Positions 1 through 12,209 of a DNA stretch of 64,000 nt are shown one piece after another. The notes beneath the pieces were generated by a model. It worked only from the letters and a program-made list of their open reading frames with translations. It ran no database searches and was not told the DNA's origin. The stretch lies in the NCBI GenBank assembly GCA_003508835.1, contig PUFA01000092.1, positions 3,410,001 to 3,474,000 on the forward strand. Direction: 5' to 3'. Origin of the DNA: Eonycteris spelaea. Lineage: Eukaryota > Chordata > Mammalia > Chiroptera > Pteropodidae. Within the stretch, counting starts at the first letter, position 1, and every line of letters starts with the position of its first letter. The translations under genes were made by a program, and so were the position numbers.

Positions 1-1336
1 GACATAAGGGACAATCTCCTTGACACTCTTGGCAATGAATTGTTGGATATGACATCAAAAGCACAAGTAACAGAAGCAGAAATAAACAAGTGAGACTACA
101 TTAAACTAAAAGCTTCTGCACAACAAAAGAAACCATCAACAAATGAAAAGGCAACACATGTAATGAAAGAAAACATTTTCCAATCATATATCTAAAAAGA
201 GTTAATATCCAATATATACAAGGAACTCATAAGTCTCAATAGCAAAAAACAAACAAACAAATGAACCCAAATAGCCCAAATAAAAATGGGCAAAGGACCT
301 GAATAGACATTTTTCCAAAGAAAACTTACAAATGGCCAACAGGTATTTGAAAATATTCTCAATATTACAAAACCATCAGGGAAATGCAAATCAAACCCAA
401 ATGAGCTATCATCTCATACATATTAGGATGGCTATTATCAAATAGGTAAGAGGTAATAAGTGCTAGTTAGGATGTAGAGAAAAGGACACTCTCATGCACT
501 GTGGGTGAAAACATTAAGCTGATATAGCCAGTAGAGAAAATAGTATAAAGGTTCTCCAAATAATTAAAAATAGAACTATCATATGATCCAGCCCTTCCAC
601 TTCTGGGTATATATCCAAATAGCAAGAAATCAGGATCTCAAGGAGAGCTCTTAAGTCCAATGTTTATTGCAGCATTATTGACAATAAGCAAGACATAGAA
701 ATAATCTAAGTGTCCCCTTACAAATATGTAATATTATACAATATGTACAAAGAGAGAGAGAGATACAGACAGACAGCAGACAGAGGAGAGAGAGAGAGAA
801 GATGGGAGTCCAACCATTAAAAAGAAGGAAATATTGCCATTGGTGACAATGTTAATGAATTTTGAGGGCATTTATGCTAAGTGCAATAAGTCAGACAGAG
901 AAGGACAGAAACTCTATGTATGATCTCACTTACATGTGGAATCTAAAAAACCAAAATCATAGAAACAAAGAGTAGATTGGTGGTTGCCAGTGGCAAGGGA
1001 ATGGGGCTGGAGGAAATGGGTGAAGGTGGTCAAGTAGTATAAGCTTCCAGTTATAACACAAGTAAGTTCTGAGGGTCTAAACTACAGCATATCGACTATG
1101 GTTAAGAGTATTGTATTATATACTTGAAAGTTCCTAAGAGAGTAGATGTTAAAAGTTCTCGCCACATACACACAAAAAATGGCAATTTGGTAATTATGTG
1201 AGGTAATGGATGTGCTAGCTAACCTTATTGTGGTAATTATCTTGCAAATATATGTGCATCAAATCATTATGTTGTACTCATTAAACTTATACAATGTTAT
1301 ATGTCAATTTTATCTCAATAAAGCTGGTGGAAAAAA
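1..1336 (+). mobile_element. LINE-1 3' fragment (end of ORF2 plus 3' UTR)
   Basis: The first ~550 bases carry the worn C-terminal part of L1 ORF2: an A-rich sense strand, the block around 240-320 on fighting-distance 'nucleotides ahead of the cysteine-rich end', and the GAGAAAAGGACACTCTCATGCACTG stretch's equivalent near 475-500. The rest is a 3' UTR ending near 1336 in the typical TATCTCAATAAAGCTGG-type tail of older mammalian L1s (L1M class). The frame is broken throughout, with no ORF over 65 codons on the sense strand. The 5' part lies outside the window. It is more diverged than the two large L1 copies further on, so I read it as an older insertion. Confidence 0.8.
749..801. repeat. GA-rich/CAGA simple repeat inside the L1 3' UTR
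   Basis: Two (GA)n tracts are separated by a short CAGA tract. It sits inside the L1 3' UTR and probably grew from the purine-rich tract found in many L1 3' UTRs. Confidence 0.85.
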
Positions 1337-1339
1337 CTT

Positions 1340-3539
1340 AAATGTCAGTACACTGAAAATCAATCCATCTTCCAAGTGGTGAACTTCATTCACCTATTAG
1401 ACAGAGAATGATGTATAAAATTAAAATTCCAATTTATAAATAGAAATATGGTTATCCTACTTCCTTAAACACTCACATCAGTGTAACCAGCTGTCACTCC
1501 CAAAGGCAGACCTTTAAGGAAAGTCAAACTTTTATTGTAATGGTCTTTGGTGAGAACAGAATCAAAACAAAAGTAAGTTATATAGTTTAAGTAATGGCCT
1601 GAAGCATGGATCTCCACAATAAAGTTATTGGCCAATATGTCTTTTCTATGTTAAGAATGTGCACTGCCAGTGTTTGCTCTTCCAGGTCAACTTTTCCTGA
1701 GTTTGTTGTTGAATAATATCCCCATTGACTACTATTTTTTTCTTTAGATTTACTTATGTATTCAGACAGGTCTTGCTCTGACCCTACCAGTAAACCTATT
1801 TTTTTCTAGATGACTACATATCTCTGCTCTGATCCACCATCTATTAATTTTATGGTTTAATTATTAAAATACAATCTCATTACCCCTATTAAAAGTTCAA
1901 GGGGGTACTTCACAGCTGCCTAGCAAGTACCACTTTTGATGAAAATAAGAAAAAAGCATTAGCCCGATATGAGCCAAGTTGTCTATTTCTCAAAAGACAT
2001 TGAATTATTCAGCCAGAATTCAAATACAGAAAAAAAAAACAAAAACAAAAAAACCCCGATGTCTGGCCAAATTATGTTAATGAAAGACTAATGAAGATCT
2101 CAGACAATTTTTTTATATGACCTGTTTTGGCAAATGATTCAACTAGATCTTAAGGAATAAGTAATAGCTTTTCATTTAAGGCATTATTGTGTGTAATGAA
2201 GTAGCAAAAGAAATAAAAAATAAATTTCTTACAGCTTATTAATTTATGTTGAGATTGATTTCTACTTATAAGTCACTATTATTATTCTTTTTGTTGATAT
2301 CTGACTATATACATTTATAAAGCAGCACCCTTGATAAGCTAAATATTATCAATTTTGATAACAATGGAAAAATACTAAAAATATACTTGGATTACCATAT
2401 CATGAATAAGAGTTTGGAGAGTTATGTACTGTTAAAAAAGAATATAGGTAATGGTACAACTCGAACACCTACACATATAAGGACCAAGATAAGATGTCAA
2501 AAGGGAAGTTCTAGGAGCACATAATTCATGAAACAAGTTTCATTTGTTATAAATTTTCAGTTATATTGCCTACCTGGAGGTTAGGATGAGAGACACTAGA
2601 ATGCCACATTAATGTAATTTAAGTTATTACCATGGAAAATAAATTGGATATCCATCTTACAATCTGTATTTTAGAAATATTTGCTCATATTTTTAATCGA
2701 TAACTCCAAAAGAGAGTAGTATATTTTTTCAATAAACATAAAAAGAAGAGAAAAACCACAATGACACAGAAGAAGGGGTGCTTTTTTACAGAATTCTAGT
2801 ATATTTTAAAATTATCATCATACTCATTACTATAATAGGAGCATATGTCCCATCAGTGTGTTTTCCTTTGAGCTATTTTTATACAAGCCCGTTTCATTAT
2901 TTATTTATGCCAAAACTCATCCCAAAACAGATTTATGTTTGGCTTTTGTGCCATTTAGGATGTGTCAAAGAAAGCACGCAAACATTCAAAATCTTATACC
3001 TTAAGTGAAAGATACTTTTGAACATTTTTGTGGCATAGTTCTTAATCCAAGTAAAGCCAAAACTTACACACATTCAAATCTATGAGCATTCTTTTTTGAA
3101 GGAAGGGGTAGTTGGAGTTATTATATCAATATAAATTCCCAGTACCTAGATGTTCTATCCTTGAAATCAAGCACGTTTCTGAACCATTAACTCCACAGCT
3201 TCTCAGCTTCTGATAATGGAATATAACATTTTCTCAGTCATCTCAATTGCCAGCATCATGGATTAAAATGTCACATAGATAAATTTCAGATTAACTGCTC
3301 TTCGAGATCCTTGCTTCTATGATTGGAGGATTTGAAAAAGAGAATCTAAGACAAAAGTGTAGTGGGGAAAAAATGAGTCTGGAATGGAAAGACAAAGAAA
3401 ATTAGTTTAAGGTCCTGAATTTTTACTTTGTTTAGTAAGCATTTAAGATTTATATTTGTAGAAAGATACCTCTGTGTGTATATGGAGGAGGTAAGAATAA
3501 ATGAATTACAGAGGTAAAACTTTAGAAACAAAGAAATGA
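1340..3539. other. Unassigned AT-rich sequence
   Basis: No gene or clear repeat seen. There is an A-rich stretch with scattered C near 2028-2056. A 76-codon plus-strand frame at 2778-3008 and a 61-codon minus-strand frame at 3346-3531 have no recognisable motif and composition like their surroundings. Confidence 0.5.
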
Positions 3540-4230
3540 GTTAGGAGGTAGTACAATAATACAACACAGGTAGTCTTAAAAACAGAAGAAAAGTACATAT
3601 GATAAGATAATTCAAACGAGGACCAAGTGATCTTGGTGAGAGATTAGATAAAGGAGGGGAGAAAAGACAAGAGCATCTCTGTATCTGTCCTACATTACCA
3701 AGACAATCATCAACTCAGGGTATAAAGGAGGCACTGGCTTGAGAGATAGGAGCATGACAATCAAGAAAAAATGAATTTTAGTTTGGATATATTGAGTCTG
3801 ACTATTAGCTAGAGATGTTTAGTGGCACTTAGTTATCAGAGGAAACATGTCTGACATAGTGACATCTTGAAAATAAATAACTGTCAGTAAATAAGCACAG
3901 AATCAGAAGAAATCACCAACTCTGTAGAATGCTTACATCTTAAGGGGAGATGAAGAAAGAGACACTAGGGTGAAGAGTGTAGTCAGAAATAGGAGCTAAG
4001 TCAATAGAATACAGTATCACATATATCAAGGGAAGACTTTCTAGAAGTATACTATTGAGAGAGTTTAGTGCTGTAGAGATTCCATATGAAGATGACAGAA
4101 AAGAAGCAAATTATGAGGAACTGTTTTCATAATTGCCAAATGGGAACAATGGAAAGCATTGTTTGGTAAGGTAGTAAGGACTGAAGTTAAGCTAGAAAGT
4201 CAATGAGATGTGAGAAAATGAGTTAACTTC
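3540..4230 (-). mobile_element. Possible L2 (CR1-superfamily) relic, antisense
   Basis: Several phrases (for example AGTTTGGATATATTGAGTCTGA near 3780) resemble the antisense of the L2 reverse-transcriptase region, but matches are patchy and the segment is very old. It could be another LINE or unique sequence. No open frame survives. Confidence 0.3.
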
Positions 4231-4234
4231 GCTT

Positions 4235-4600
4235 GATCAATCCTTCCCATTGGAATGGCCTCAATGAACACAAGTCTATTCATCCATTCCCAGGTTTCTT
4301 TATCTTCCTACTTGGTCTGGACCCACGGTCCATTCACTGTGTCTATTTTCAGTCACACTTGAGATTTTGACCTCTCACAGAGTCCCCAAAGTTCCCTACC
4401 AAATCCTATTCTTTATCTGAAATCCTGGGAAGATTGTTTTCTCTGCTTTGGCTTCTAGGTGTCTGAAGTAAACAGAGAAAACTATTTTACTATGCATGTA
4501 GATCCTTAAAAAATTTATGTTTTCAGCAAAAACTGGGTCATAAATACTACTCAAAATCTGTTTACTTATTATTAACTGAATAAAAATCGATATATGGCTA
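4235..4600. other. Unassigned sequence between old repeats
   Basis: Slightly less AT-rich than its surroundings. No gene, motif or repeat recognised. Confidence 0.5.
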
Positions 4601-4604
4601 GCTA

Positions 4605-4765
4605 CCTAACTTTAAACAAATATTTCTAAGCTTCAGTTTCCTCATTCTAAGCTGAGTATAGTAACAGTTTTCTCATAAGTGATTGTGAAAAGTATACTTA
4701 GTATATATAAATTGCTTTGCCTGGTTCATAACACATAATAGGTACTCTAATGATAGCTGTAATTA
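4605..4765 (+). mobile_element. MIR SINE, sense orientation
   Basis: Shows the MIR core order: a CTTCAGTTTCCTCATTCTAAG-type block, a worn AATGGGGATAATAATA block, then GCCTGGTTCATAACACATAATAGGTACTC matching the MIR 3' part. Heavily mutated, as expected for a pre-placental SINE. Confidence 0.65.
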
Positions 4766-4872
4766 ATACCATGAATAGTAGGTAGATCATTCACTATAGT
4801 ATATGTTCCAAAGCTTTTAATTTTTCTAATATACTTCTCCTTTGTTCTCATATAAAGGTTTATTGATAGTGT

Positions 4873-5105
4873 CCATTCATTTAAATATTTATTGAGCACC
4901 TACTATATGCCAGACACATGCTAGGTATGCAGTATGAACAAGACAGCTTCTTGATCTCATGGAGTTTACATTATACAGGTGCTGGTATACATAAAACAAC
5001 TAAAGAAATACTGAGCACACAATAATTTCGGTAGTAGTAGATGTTATAAAGAAAGTAACAAGGTTGATAGAGTGAGAACGATGGTTGGGGAGGAGAAGAG
5101 ATGAT
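4873..5105 (-). mobile_element. L2 LINE 3' end, antisense
   Basis: Begins with the antisense L2 terminus: TTCATTTAAATATTTATTGAGCACC, then TACTATATGCCAGACAC and a CATGGAGTTTACATTATA block. These three phrases in this order are diagnostic of the L2 3' end read on the opposite strand. No coding part is visible. Confidence 0.8.
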
Positions 5106-5109
5106 TATG

Positions 5110-7440
5110 AATAGATAAGAGTCATAAACATAAACTTCTTAACTCAGTTTCTTTTTATTTCAATATTCTCTCAAAGTCTAACTGTTCTTTCATATCTTCA
5201 TCCCCTTGAAAATAAGATTTGTTTCTACTCTTTATTGAAAGCCAGTCCCAATTGAGTTCAGCATCTATTTTTGTCATCAATTGTTCCTTATAATCTTTTC
5301 TTACATATTTATATTCTTCTTCCAAAAATTTATTTCGTTGTCTATAATTATAATGGGTTGCAGAAATTATTGTGTATATCTTTTAGTAAACCTCTAAAAT
5401 TAAAATACAGCACCTCTTTCATAATATTAAAATTATTTTTCAAATATTGCATTCTAAACCAACTCTAAAGTTGACTACTTGAAAGACATGTGTTAGCAAT
5501 AGAAACATGAAACTATCTGTGCTAATAACAAATACAATGAACAAAATAGGAAATGTTTTGAGAAAGAGCTTCTGAGACACACTGACCAAGGAATTTGAAA
5601 GATAAGGACCTAAACCATGGCAGTCTAAGATAAAATTTCTGGAGATAGTACATAGTCAATGAAAGATTCAACATTCAAGTGACACTCAGCCTCATACAAC
5701 ACCTCACTTCAGACATAAATGAGCCATATACAACCCCAACCTTTGAAAAAAAAACACATGAAATTCCCTCTAATAATACAGTCTCATACACACACACACA
5801 CACACACACACCACCACACACACACACATTGAATTTTTAATACTCAAAACTATTAGCTAAGTTTTAACTTTGTGAATATGCATAACTGCCCCTTTGGTAT
5901 TTCTCATCTTTTCCTCTACTAAGTTGTGCCTTCTTGTGCATTGAATACTTAGACTCAGAAAAATAAATACAAAAATTTCCAGCTCAGCCAGGTGGAAAGA
6001 GGAGAAAAATGGAGTGTAATTGAATAAATCTTCTGAATAGAATAATATTCACCACTGTTTATTAATCTCTTTAATAGCTTTTCCCTGAACAAGAAAAAGA
6101 TTTTTCAGAACACTCTAACAATTTAGCTGTTGGCTCAGAAAAATGTTCATAAACCCCACAAGCTTTGTTTCTTTAAGAAATAGCACCCACTGTACCATTT
6201 GCAATCTTGCAAGTGTAATTTCCTTGCACTCTTGAGTGAAGGCAAACTTTAGCTGAATATTAAACATGGTATACAGATCACACAGAGGCCTGAACATACC
6301 TTAGTTGCTTACCTGGAGAGAAAAAAGATAAAGTGGTAAGACAGGAAAAGGAAGACAGGATACCAGGACAGCTGAGGAAGGAAAAGAACAAGAGGACTTC
6401 AGAATTCCTCCAGGCCACTCAGCTGATGTCAAGGGATCAGTCACAAACATGGTTCTGCCCTTCCGTGGAGCTGTAGCTAATACAGGCAAAGCCTGACACA
6501 GGTATTATTGTCTCTTCCAAATGTTTAACTTCTTCAGTGTGTTTAATAAACATATATCACTACTAGTTAATTCTCATACTCTCAATTAAATCAATAGGGA
6601 CAGATAATACATATAATATTATCATAAAGAGAACAGTCACTCAGCCAAAAAACTCTGCTTTCAGTTTCTTCTGATACCATTCAATTTCTCCTATTCTGTC
6701 CTTTACATCAAAGCGGTAGTATAAAATACAGTGAAATGAAATAATAGTTTCATCTAAGTTATCCTCCCCCAGTGGAAAACTTATTGATAAAAACATAACA
6801 TGTTATAATGTGCTAAAGAACTGATTTACTTTACTATTTCATTACTATGAATTATAGAACAATGCACATGTATAAAAACAAGCTAACTGTAGGTGTGAGT
6901 GGCGATATATAAAATAATTATCCATTTCTTTCTAAAATTATCCCTTCTTAAATTATATGCAGTGAAGTTATTAGAACAAATTTTCCTCATCTGCTTCTCA
7001 GTATATTTGAAATTAATTTGTAGTCATGGCTCTGAAGAGATGATGCAGAAATTCTAATAAAAATGTGAAATACCTTGATAACTCTGAGAATGTTTTGCAA
7101 GCTAAGACTTCAACCTTTCTCATTAAGTTTTAATTCCATTCCTATCTGTACAGGGAAAACACATTTTTTTTTTTTAAATTTTCATTCTGGTTCCTGAAGG
7201 CCTCAATTTGCTTTCCTCATTTGCTTCATCAATTCACTTGTTCTCCACCTGCATGCATCTCACTAGCCAACTACTCATGGGATCATCTCTTCACCATTCT
7301 GTCAATAATTATAGGACTCATTAAAAATAAGATGCCAAAAGTTATTTTGGACCAAGGGAATTGCTATTGCATTAAGAGTTGTACACATCTACATAGTCTA
7401 GGTTACATAATTCAAAATTTGGTAAAGAACATAAAAAGGA
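5110..7440. other. Unassigned AT-rich sequence with one CA repeat
   Basis: Apart from the CA repeat at 5787-5829 I see no gene or clear repeat. Small frames (5271-5468 +, 6115-6297 -, 6301-6489 -, 7221-7454 +) are 60-77 codons, overlap at random and show no protein signature. A run of ten or so T lies near 7165. Confidence 0.5.
5787..5829. repeat. (CA)n microsatellite
   Basis: About twenty CA units with one CACCA interruption near the centre, so likely less unstable than the pure array near the right end of the window. Confidence 0.95.
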
Positions 7441-7496
7441 AGGGAGGAAAGTAGGGAGGGAGGGAAGGGGTGGGGGGAAGGAAGGAAGGAAGGGAC
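7441..7496. repeat. Purine-only (GGGA/GGAA)n simple repeat
   Basis: Runs of GGGA, then G6, then GGAA units on the plus strand with almost no pyrimidine. Such tracts can adopt triplex or G-rich structures in principle. Nothing else marks it as functional. Confidence 0.9.
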
Positions 7497-7539
7497 TTTT
7501 TTAGGAATCAGACCTCCTTTTCCTGGAAGCTTAACCAAT

Positions 7540-7647
7540 GTATACATATATTAAATCATCACATTGTACACCTTTAAAAATCACATCATAAACTAAATGT
7601 ATATAACTTTGTTTGTCAATCATGAATCAACAAAGCTGGGGGGTGGA
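7540..7647 (+). mobile_element. LINE-1 3' terminus fragment
   Basis: Contains AAATCATCACATTGTACACC followed by an AT-rich stretch and a TCAATCATGAATCAACAAAGCTGG-type end, which is the 3' terminus of older L1 (L1MA-L1MB-like) elements. Only ~110 bases remain, so this is either a very short 5'-truncated copy or the end of an eroded one. Confidence 0.7.
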
Positions 7648-7689
7648 ATACAAGAATCACAAATGAGTATTTTGCATTCTTGGAATATA

Positions 7690-8385
7690 TTCATTCTATA
7701 CAAATACTTTAATAGTTTGGCTGGGTATGTAATTATATATTGAAAACTCCATTCCTTTTGAATTTTATGCTATCCTTCCATAATATTTTAACTTTAGTGT
7801 TGCTTTGGACAATTCTAACTACTTTTTGATTCTAGAGTCTTTGTAGGTATATGGGCTTTTTCTTTCTTTTTTTTCATTTTAATTCTCTCTTTGGAAAGTT
7901 TTATGATTCTCTGCTTTTCCAGATGTTCAAAAAAGTGTGTTTTAATTTGAATCATTTCTTTCTGGATTCTTGCTGGGTTCTTTTAATTTGGAGGGCCTTA
8001 TACTTCAATTCTGGAACTATTTTTTGTGTTCTATTTCTTGAATAATTCCTTAACCTCTATTTTCTCTGCTCTCTCTTTATATAATACCTATGAGCTAAAT
8101 GTTGGGACTCCTAGGTTGATCATTTAATTCTCTTACTTCTTTTCTTCTATTTTCCATTTCTTTATCTTTTGATTCTATTTTTACAGCAATTTCTCAACTT
8201 CTATTGGATTTTTCTAAATGATTTTATTCAATTTCCAGGAACTTTTCCTGACTGTTTCTTTACATAAACATCATATTTTTACTTTTGTGTTTTTTCATAG
8301 TGAATGCATGACTCATCACTGTTCTGAGGATTTTAATTACAAAAGTTCCTTTTGTTTAAGTGTCTTTTACTCTTCCTTGTATTGT
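7690..8385 (-). pseudogene. HAL1/old L1 ORF1-region relic, antisense
   Basis: The plus strand is T-rich and runs through the same order of blocks as antisense ORF1 of the L1 copy at 53.4-58.5 kb: a 'TTTGGCTGGGTATGTAATT' start, a mid part with TCTTGAATAATTCCTTAACCTC, and then TTTCCATTTCTTTATCTTTTG. It reads as the reverse complement of an ancient L1-type ORF1. I favour HAL1 (an L1 relative carrying only ORF1) because nothing of ORF2 is adjacent, but an eroded L1M is equally possible. All frames are broken. Confidence 0.5.
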
Positions 8386-8393
8386 CTTTGCGT

Positions 8394-8394
8394 T

Positions 8395-8425
<31 letters not shown>

Positions 8426-8441
8426 GTTTTTGTTCTTGTTT
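8394..8441. repeat. (TTTTG)n simple repeat
   Basis: Five or more TTTTG units followed by degenerate T-rich units, at the edge of the antisense LINE relic. Confidence 0.9.
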
Positions 8442-8449
8442 TTAATTGT

Positions 8450-10765
8450 CACATCATGTGTTCAGAACTTCTCAGGTTCAGTTTCCTCTGACTGATCTCC
8501 TACTTGGGGGGAAGTCACCTAGAGTCCAGGAAGGGAGAGAGACTTGGGATCTAAATGCGCCTTATATGAATTTTCTTCCATTCCAAGAAAGCATTACTAA
8601 CTTAATGAATCATGAAACTTCTTGAGAGTGAGTTTTGCAGATTGCACTGGCCTTCATTGAGTTCTGATATAAACAGCAAATTCACACACTGGAAACAAAA
8701 GTCATAGCATTCATATAGAGATTTCTTGATATGTCTTGATTGTTTCTTGGTATTTATACATGTGCATTACTCCCTTTGGTCATTAAACTATAGTCACATT
8801 TATCTTTCCTTCAGTTCTTCTAAAACTTCAACCTTTTTCTATACTTATTTTAGAATTAAGATAATAATTCAATATACCGACTGTATACAAGCAGATACAG
8901 ACTAAATGAAGGAGCAACCACCAAAAATTAATGACCAAATATACAGGACCCAATGGCTTAAGGAACTATGAACTATAAAGTATCTATTCTAATACTATCA
9001 AGTAAATTACTTCTTTGTTGACTGTTATACCAATCTACCACAGGAAATCATATAAATAAAATAGTATATTTATAAAGGTATGCTCTATAAAGGCATGTTG
9101 ATAAATTGGTTGTTTTTAAAAGGATTTATCCATATAACTCCTTAAATAACTATTACAAACAGTATAATGGATTGGCTGAAACAATGTTTACAAACTTGGT
9201 CATTACATAAAACAAGAACATAAACTAAACCCAGATTTTTGTAAACCTGAGTTTTTACATGCTAATATTCCTGTGGTAACAGTAAAATGTTTCCATGATA
9301 AAAATCTTTTTTACGTTATTGTGATTTGGTACTGATTATCCTGCCATAATACCCTTCTCTGAGAACTGCCATCACCTGCCTCTAGAGCCATGTTTGTACC
9401 TCAGGCCCTTTTTCCATGGCTGTAGCCAATTGGGCAGTTTGCATAAGGACTAGTAATCAAAAGACTGGGCTTGGCAATTGAGAGTCTCTCTCCCAAGAAT
9501 GGAGAACTGGATAAAAGAGCAGAAAGGTCAGTTAATGGTGGATGCTTCTTTGTCACATGATGTGGAATCTGAGATCAGAGAATCCCACACTGAGGAAGCC
9601 ATGATAGAGAGGTGTAAATAAAGTACTGGAAATCGTTCTTTCAGGTGAAAAGGACAATGAGAGATTCCTAGAAATGATCCCATGTATTACTAGATAGAGG
9701 CACATGCTAAGAAATCTGCCCCGGATCCTGGTGAACTCCAGTTCTAGTTCCTGTCATGATGACCCCACTACCCTTCTACTCTTGGCTGCATGGGAGAACC
9801 CTGTATCTTTCTAATTGAACTCCTTTTTTATAAAAACAAAAAAATCACTATGCACAAAGGCATAATTATTATTTTATTTATCCTAAGACCACTGACAACT
9901 GGCATATAAACATTATAATTAATGTTAAATGGAAGAGCAGGGTCACATTGCAAATTATATATTTTTTATATTCAATATGAGACACTCTGAAGTGAATCCT
10001 TAATTGGTAAATTATATATTCTAAGACTTTAGACTCATGGTCAAAATCTATGGGATAAACTAAGGAACTATGTTTTGATTTGATAAATAGGAATGATAAC
10101 TTGACCTTTTAAAAATGCTTAATAAATTTAGTGGAGTTTAGTGATTTGGAAGGACCAAAAGTATTGTTTTTCTTGTATTTTTATTCATTGCCTCCATCAT
10201 CTCCAGAATTTATTTTAACGTAAATGAGAGCTGTACATCTCAAAGGACTGAAAAGGAAATCCAAGAGTAAGACTCTCCCTCAGAGAATATCTGGTCTTGG
10301 TGAAATCTCCCTGAGCTCTGCCGTTGGAGTGTGGAAGCTTTCTAAAGATGAATTTCAGAGTGTGGGCAATTCTGTGATGGTGTGAATGTATCTGTGGGTG
10401 TGTGTTTAAGCTGACACATATAATATACATCCTGCAGTTAAAAGCCTGCATGAAAATTAAATTACCAACTCAAAATATAGTTTGGAGAAATGATTATCAA
10501 TCCAGTGTTCATTTATGCTTAGAAAACTTTAGTCTAGTGCAAATGAGCTGCCAGGGCATTAGATTACAACATTCCCAGAATCAGAGAATGATTCATATGA
10601 ACTCCTGTGCCTCACAGAATATACATTAGCATGAAATAGCATGACATAGAATCATAGGAATATCTAGTAATTGACTATATATGTACCAATCTTTCACAGA
10701 ATCATATAATAACAATTATTATTAATATATGTATAATACTCTATTATACAAAAAAACTCTTTAAT
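8450..10765. other. Mostly unassigned; a less AT-rich, possibly LTR-like block at about 9330-9835
   Basis: 9330-9835 is richer in GC than its flanks and ends in an AATTGAACTCC-type phrase followed by T6, similar in style to the ends of old mammalian LTRs, but I cannot name a family and see no terminal repeats. The rest holds only short random frames (for example 10215-10451 - and 10402-10629 +, which overlap each other). Confidence 0.35.
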
Positions 10766-10769
10766 AAAC

Positions 10770-10905
10770 GTCGACATTATCTTATAAGAACTTTCTAACA
10801 ATCCTGCAAAGTATATATTCACTATAACTTACTAAAGAAGAACTTGAAGTTCATAGATATTAGATACTTGCTTAATGTTGCACAGCTTGGAAATGTCGTT
10901 CTTTT
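10770..10905 (-). mobile_element. MIR SINE relic, antisense
   Basis: Reads ATTATCTTATAAGAACTTTCTAAC, then a worn GAGGAACTTGAAGTTCATAGA block and GATACTTGCTTAATGTTGCACAGC. This is the antisense MIR order (cattatctcat, then gaggaaactgaggc, then acttgcccaaggtcacacagc) with many changes. Confidence 0.55.
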
Positions 10906-10909
10906 ACTA

Positions 10910-11450
10910 CATCATACTGACACCTAAAGTAAAATATTTTTTAAGCTAGCAAGGATGTAAATCACTTTAACACTGCATTTTTTTTCAGAATGAAGTCACA
11001 ATCTATAACACAGCTCAATAACTAAGCAATTAATATGCCATAAAGTAGGAGACTGTGCACTCTTGCTGTGCTGCTCAGATGAGGGCCTATTCTCCATGTC
11101 CACAGGCTTTGATGCCATTCAGTAGCTCTCACAGAGTCAGCAGCAGTGCCAGGCCTAAGGTCAGCTCCAGGGCAGATAGTTACTGTTTCCAAGATTGGTA
11201 AATAGGAAAGCTAAAACAAGCTGTATCCAAAGTGTGGTATAATCATCCCCAAATTACAAACCGAGGAGCCTCTCTATCACTGTGTAGGGAGGCCCATAGA
11301 CCTTTTTAAGGCCACAGCAGGAATAATATGAGTGCTTAAAAATGCTTTGAAAATAAATATTCAATGACAAATCAGTGAATTACTCTCATCATACTAGCCA
11401 GTGCCTTTTCACTATTTAAAACAAAAACAAACAAACAAAAAAAACACATG
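10910..11450. other. Unassigned sequence
   Basis: No gene recognised. 11070-11200 is locally richer in C and G without CpG enrichment. A CAAA-type A-rich stretch lies at 11421-11450, just upstream of the next MIR. Confidence 0.5.
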
Positions 11451-11451
11451 C

Positions 11452-11655
11452 TCTGTCTTGACCTCATTCCATGACTATAGGTAAGTTCAATTAACCACTG
11501 TCTTCTTTCATACCTTTTTTCTGTAAAAATGGGGATAATGATTCATACCTCATAAAATTGTTGAGACTATTTTAAAATAGAATACATGAAAAGTGCTGAG
11601 AACTATAACTATCAAGAAAAAGTCTCAATAAGTGTTAGCTATTGCTATTTTCTAT
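11452..11655 (+). mobile_element. MIR SINE, sense orientation
   Basis: Near full length: a TGACCTCATTCCATG start, a GTAAAAATGGGGATAATGATTC core, CATACCTCATAAAATTGTTGAGA, then AAAGTGCTGAGAACTATA and CAATAAGTGTTAGCTATTG at the 3' end. Order and spacing match MIR well. Confidence 0.85.
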
Positions 11656-11659
11656 CATT

Positions 11660-12044
11660 ATTATTGAGAACCAAGATCATACAGTCCAATGTCTACATTA
11701 ACATGATCTCACTTGCTCAAGAAAATAAAAACACAAATAACTTTTTTTTTTTTTAATTTCAGGAACTTCTCCTAAATCCATATACCCAAGCTTTCAACAA
11801 GCCTTAATTATCTCCCTTCTCAGGACAATAAACCATTCAACGGCCTTATCAAATCATTACTTATGCTTCCACTATGCCTCAAAATTCTTGCCTCACTGCA
11901 GCCACCAATTCTAAAGTATGTCACTTGTTGAATCCCAATCAGGTCATTGCATTGAAAAACTTGCCTAAACCAGACTTCAAAAATCTCACAAATATCCTGG
12001 CCTTCCTTCCCCTCACCCATCAGAAATGTTACTAAAACTTCAAC
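11660..12044. other. Unassigned 5' flank of the large plus-strand L1
   Basis: A T14 run near 11742-11755 is followed by non-repetitive sequence. A 66-codon minus-strand frame (11820-12020) has no recognisable content. This is probably the pre-insertion genomic sequence. Confidence 0.5.
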
Positions 12045-12053
12045 AAGATTATA
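12045..12053. repeat. Candidate L1 target-site duplication, 5' copy
   Basis: AAGATTATA occurs immediately before the L1 5' end and again at 17596-17604 immediately after its A-rich tail. Nine bases is within the usual range for L1 target-site duplications, though AT-rich matches this short can arise by chance. Confidence 0.6.
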
Positions 12054-12164
12054 GATCTCCCAATTCTGCTGGGAAATATGGCAGAGTGAGAGGCATCCTC
12101 AGATCTCTCCCCTTGAAACAACAATAAGTTGAACATCTGAAACTGAAAACAAAATAAAACAAAA

Positions 12165-12208
12165 CAAAACACCCAAACTGCACACCAGCAAAACACCCAA
12201 ACTGCACA
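12165..12208. repeat. 24-base tandem duplication at the L1 5' UTR deletion junction
   Basis: CAAAACACCCAAACTGCACA occurs twice, 24 bases apart. The sister L1 has it once, followed by ~0.8 kb of 5' UTR that is absent here. The duplication therefore lies at the deletion junction. Confidence 0.8.
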
Positions 12209-12209
12209 A

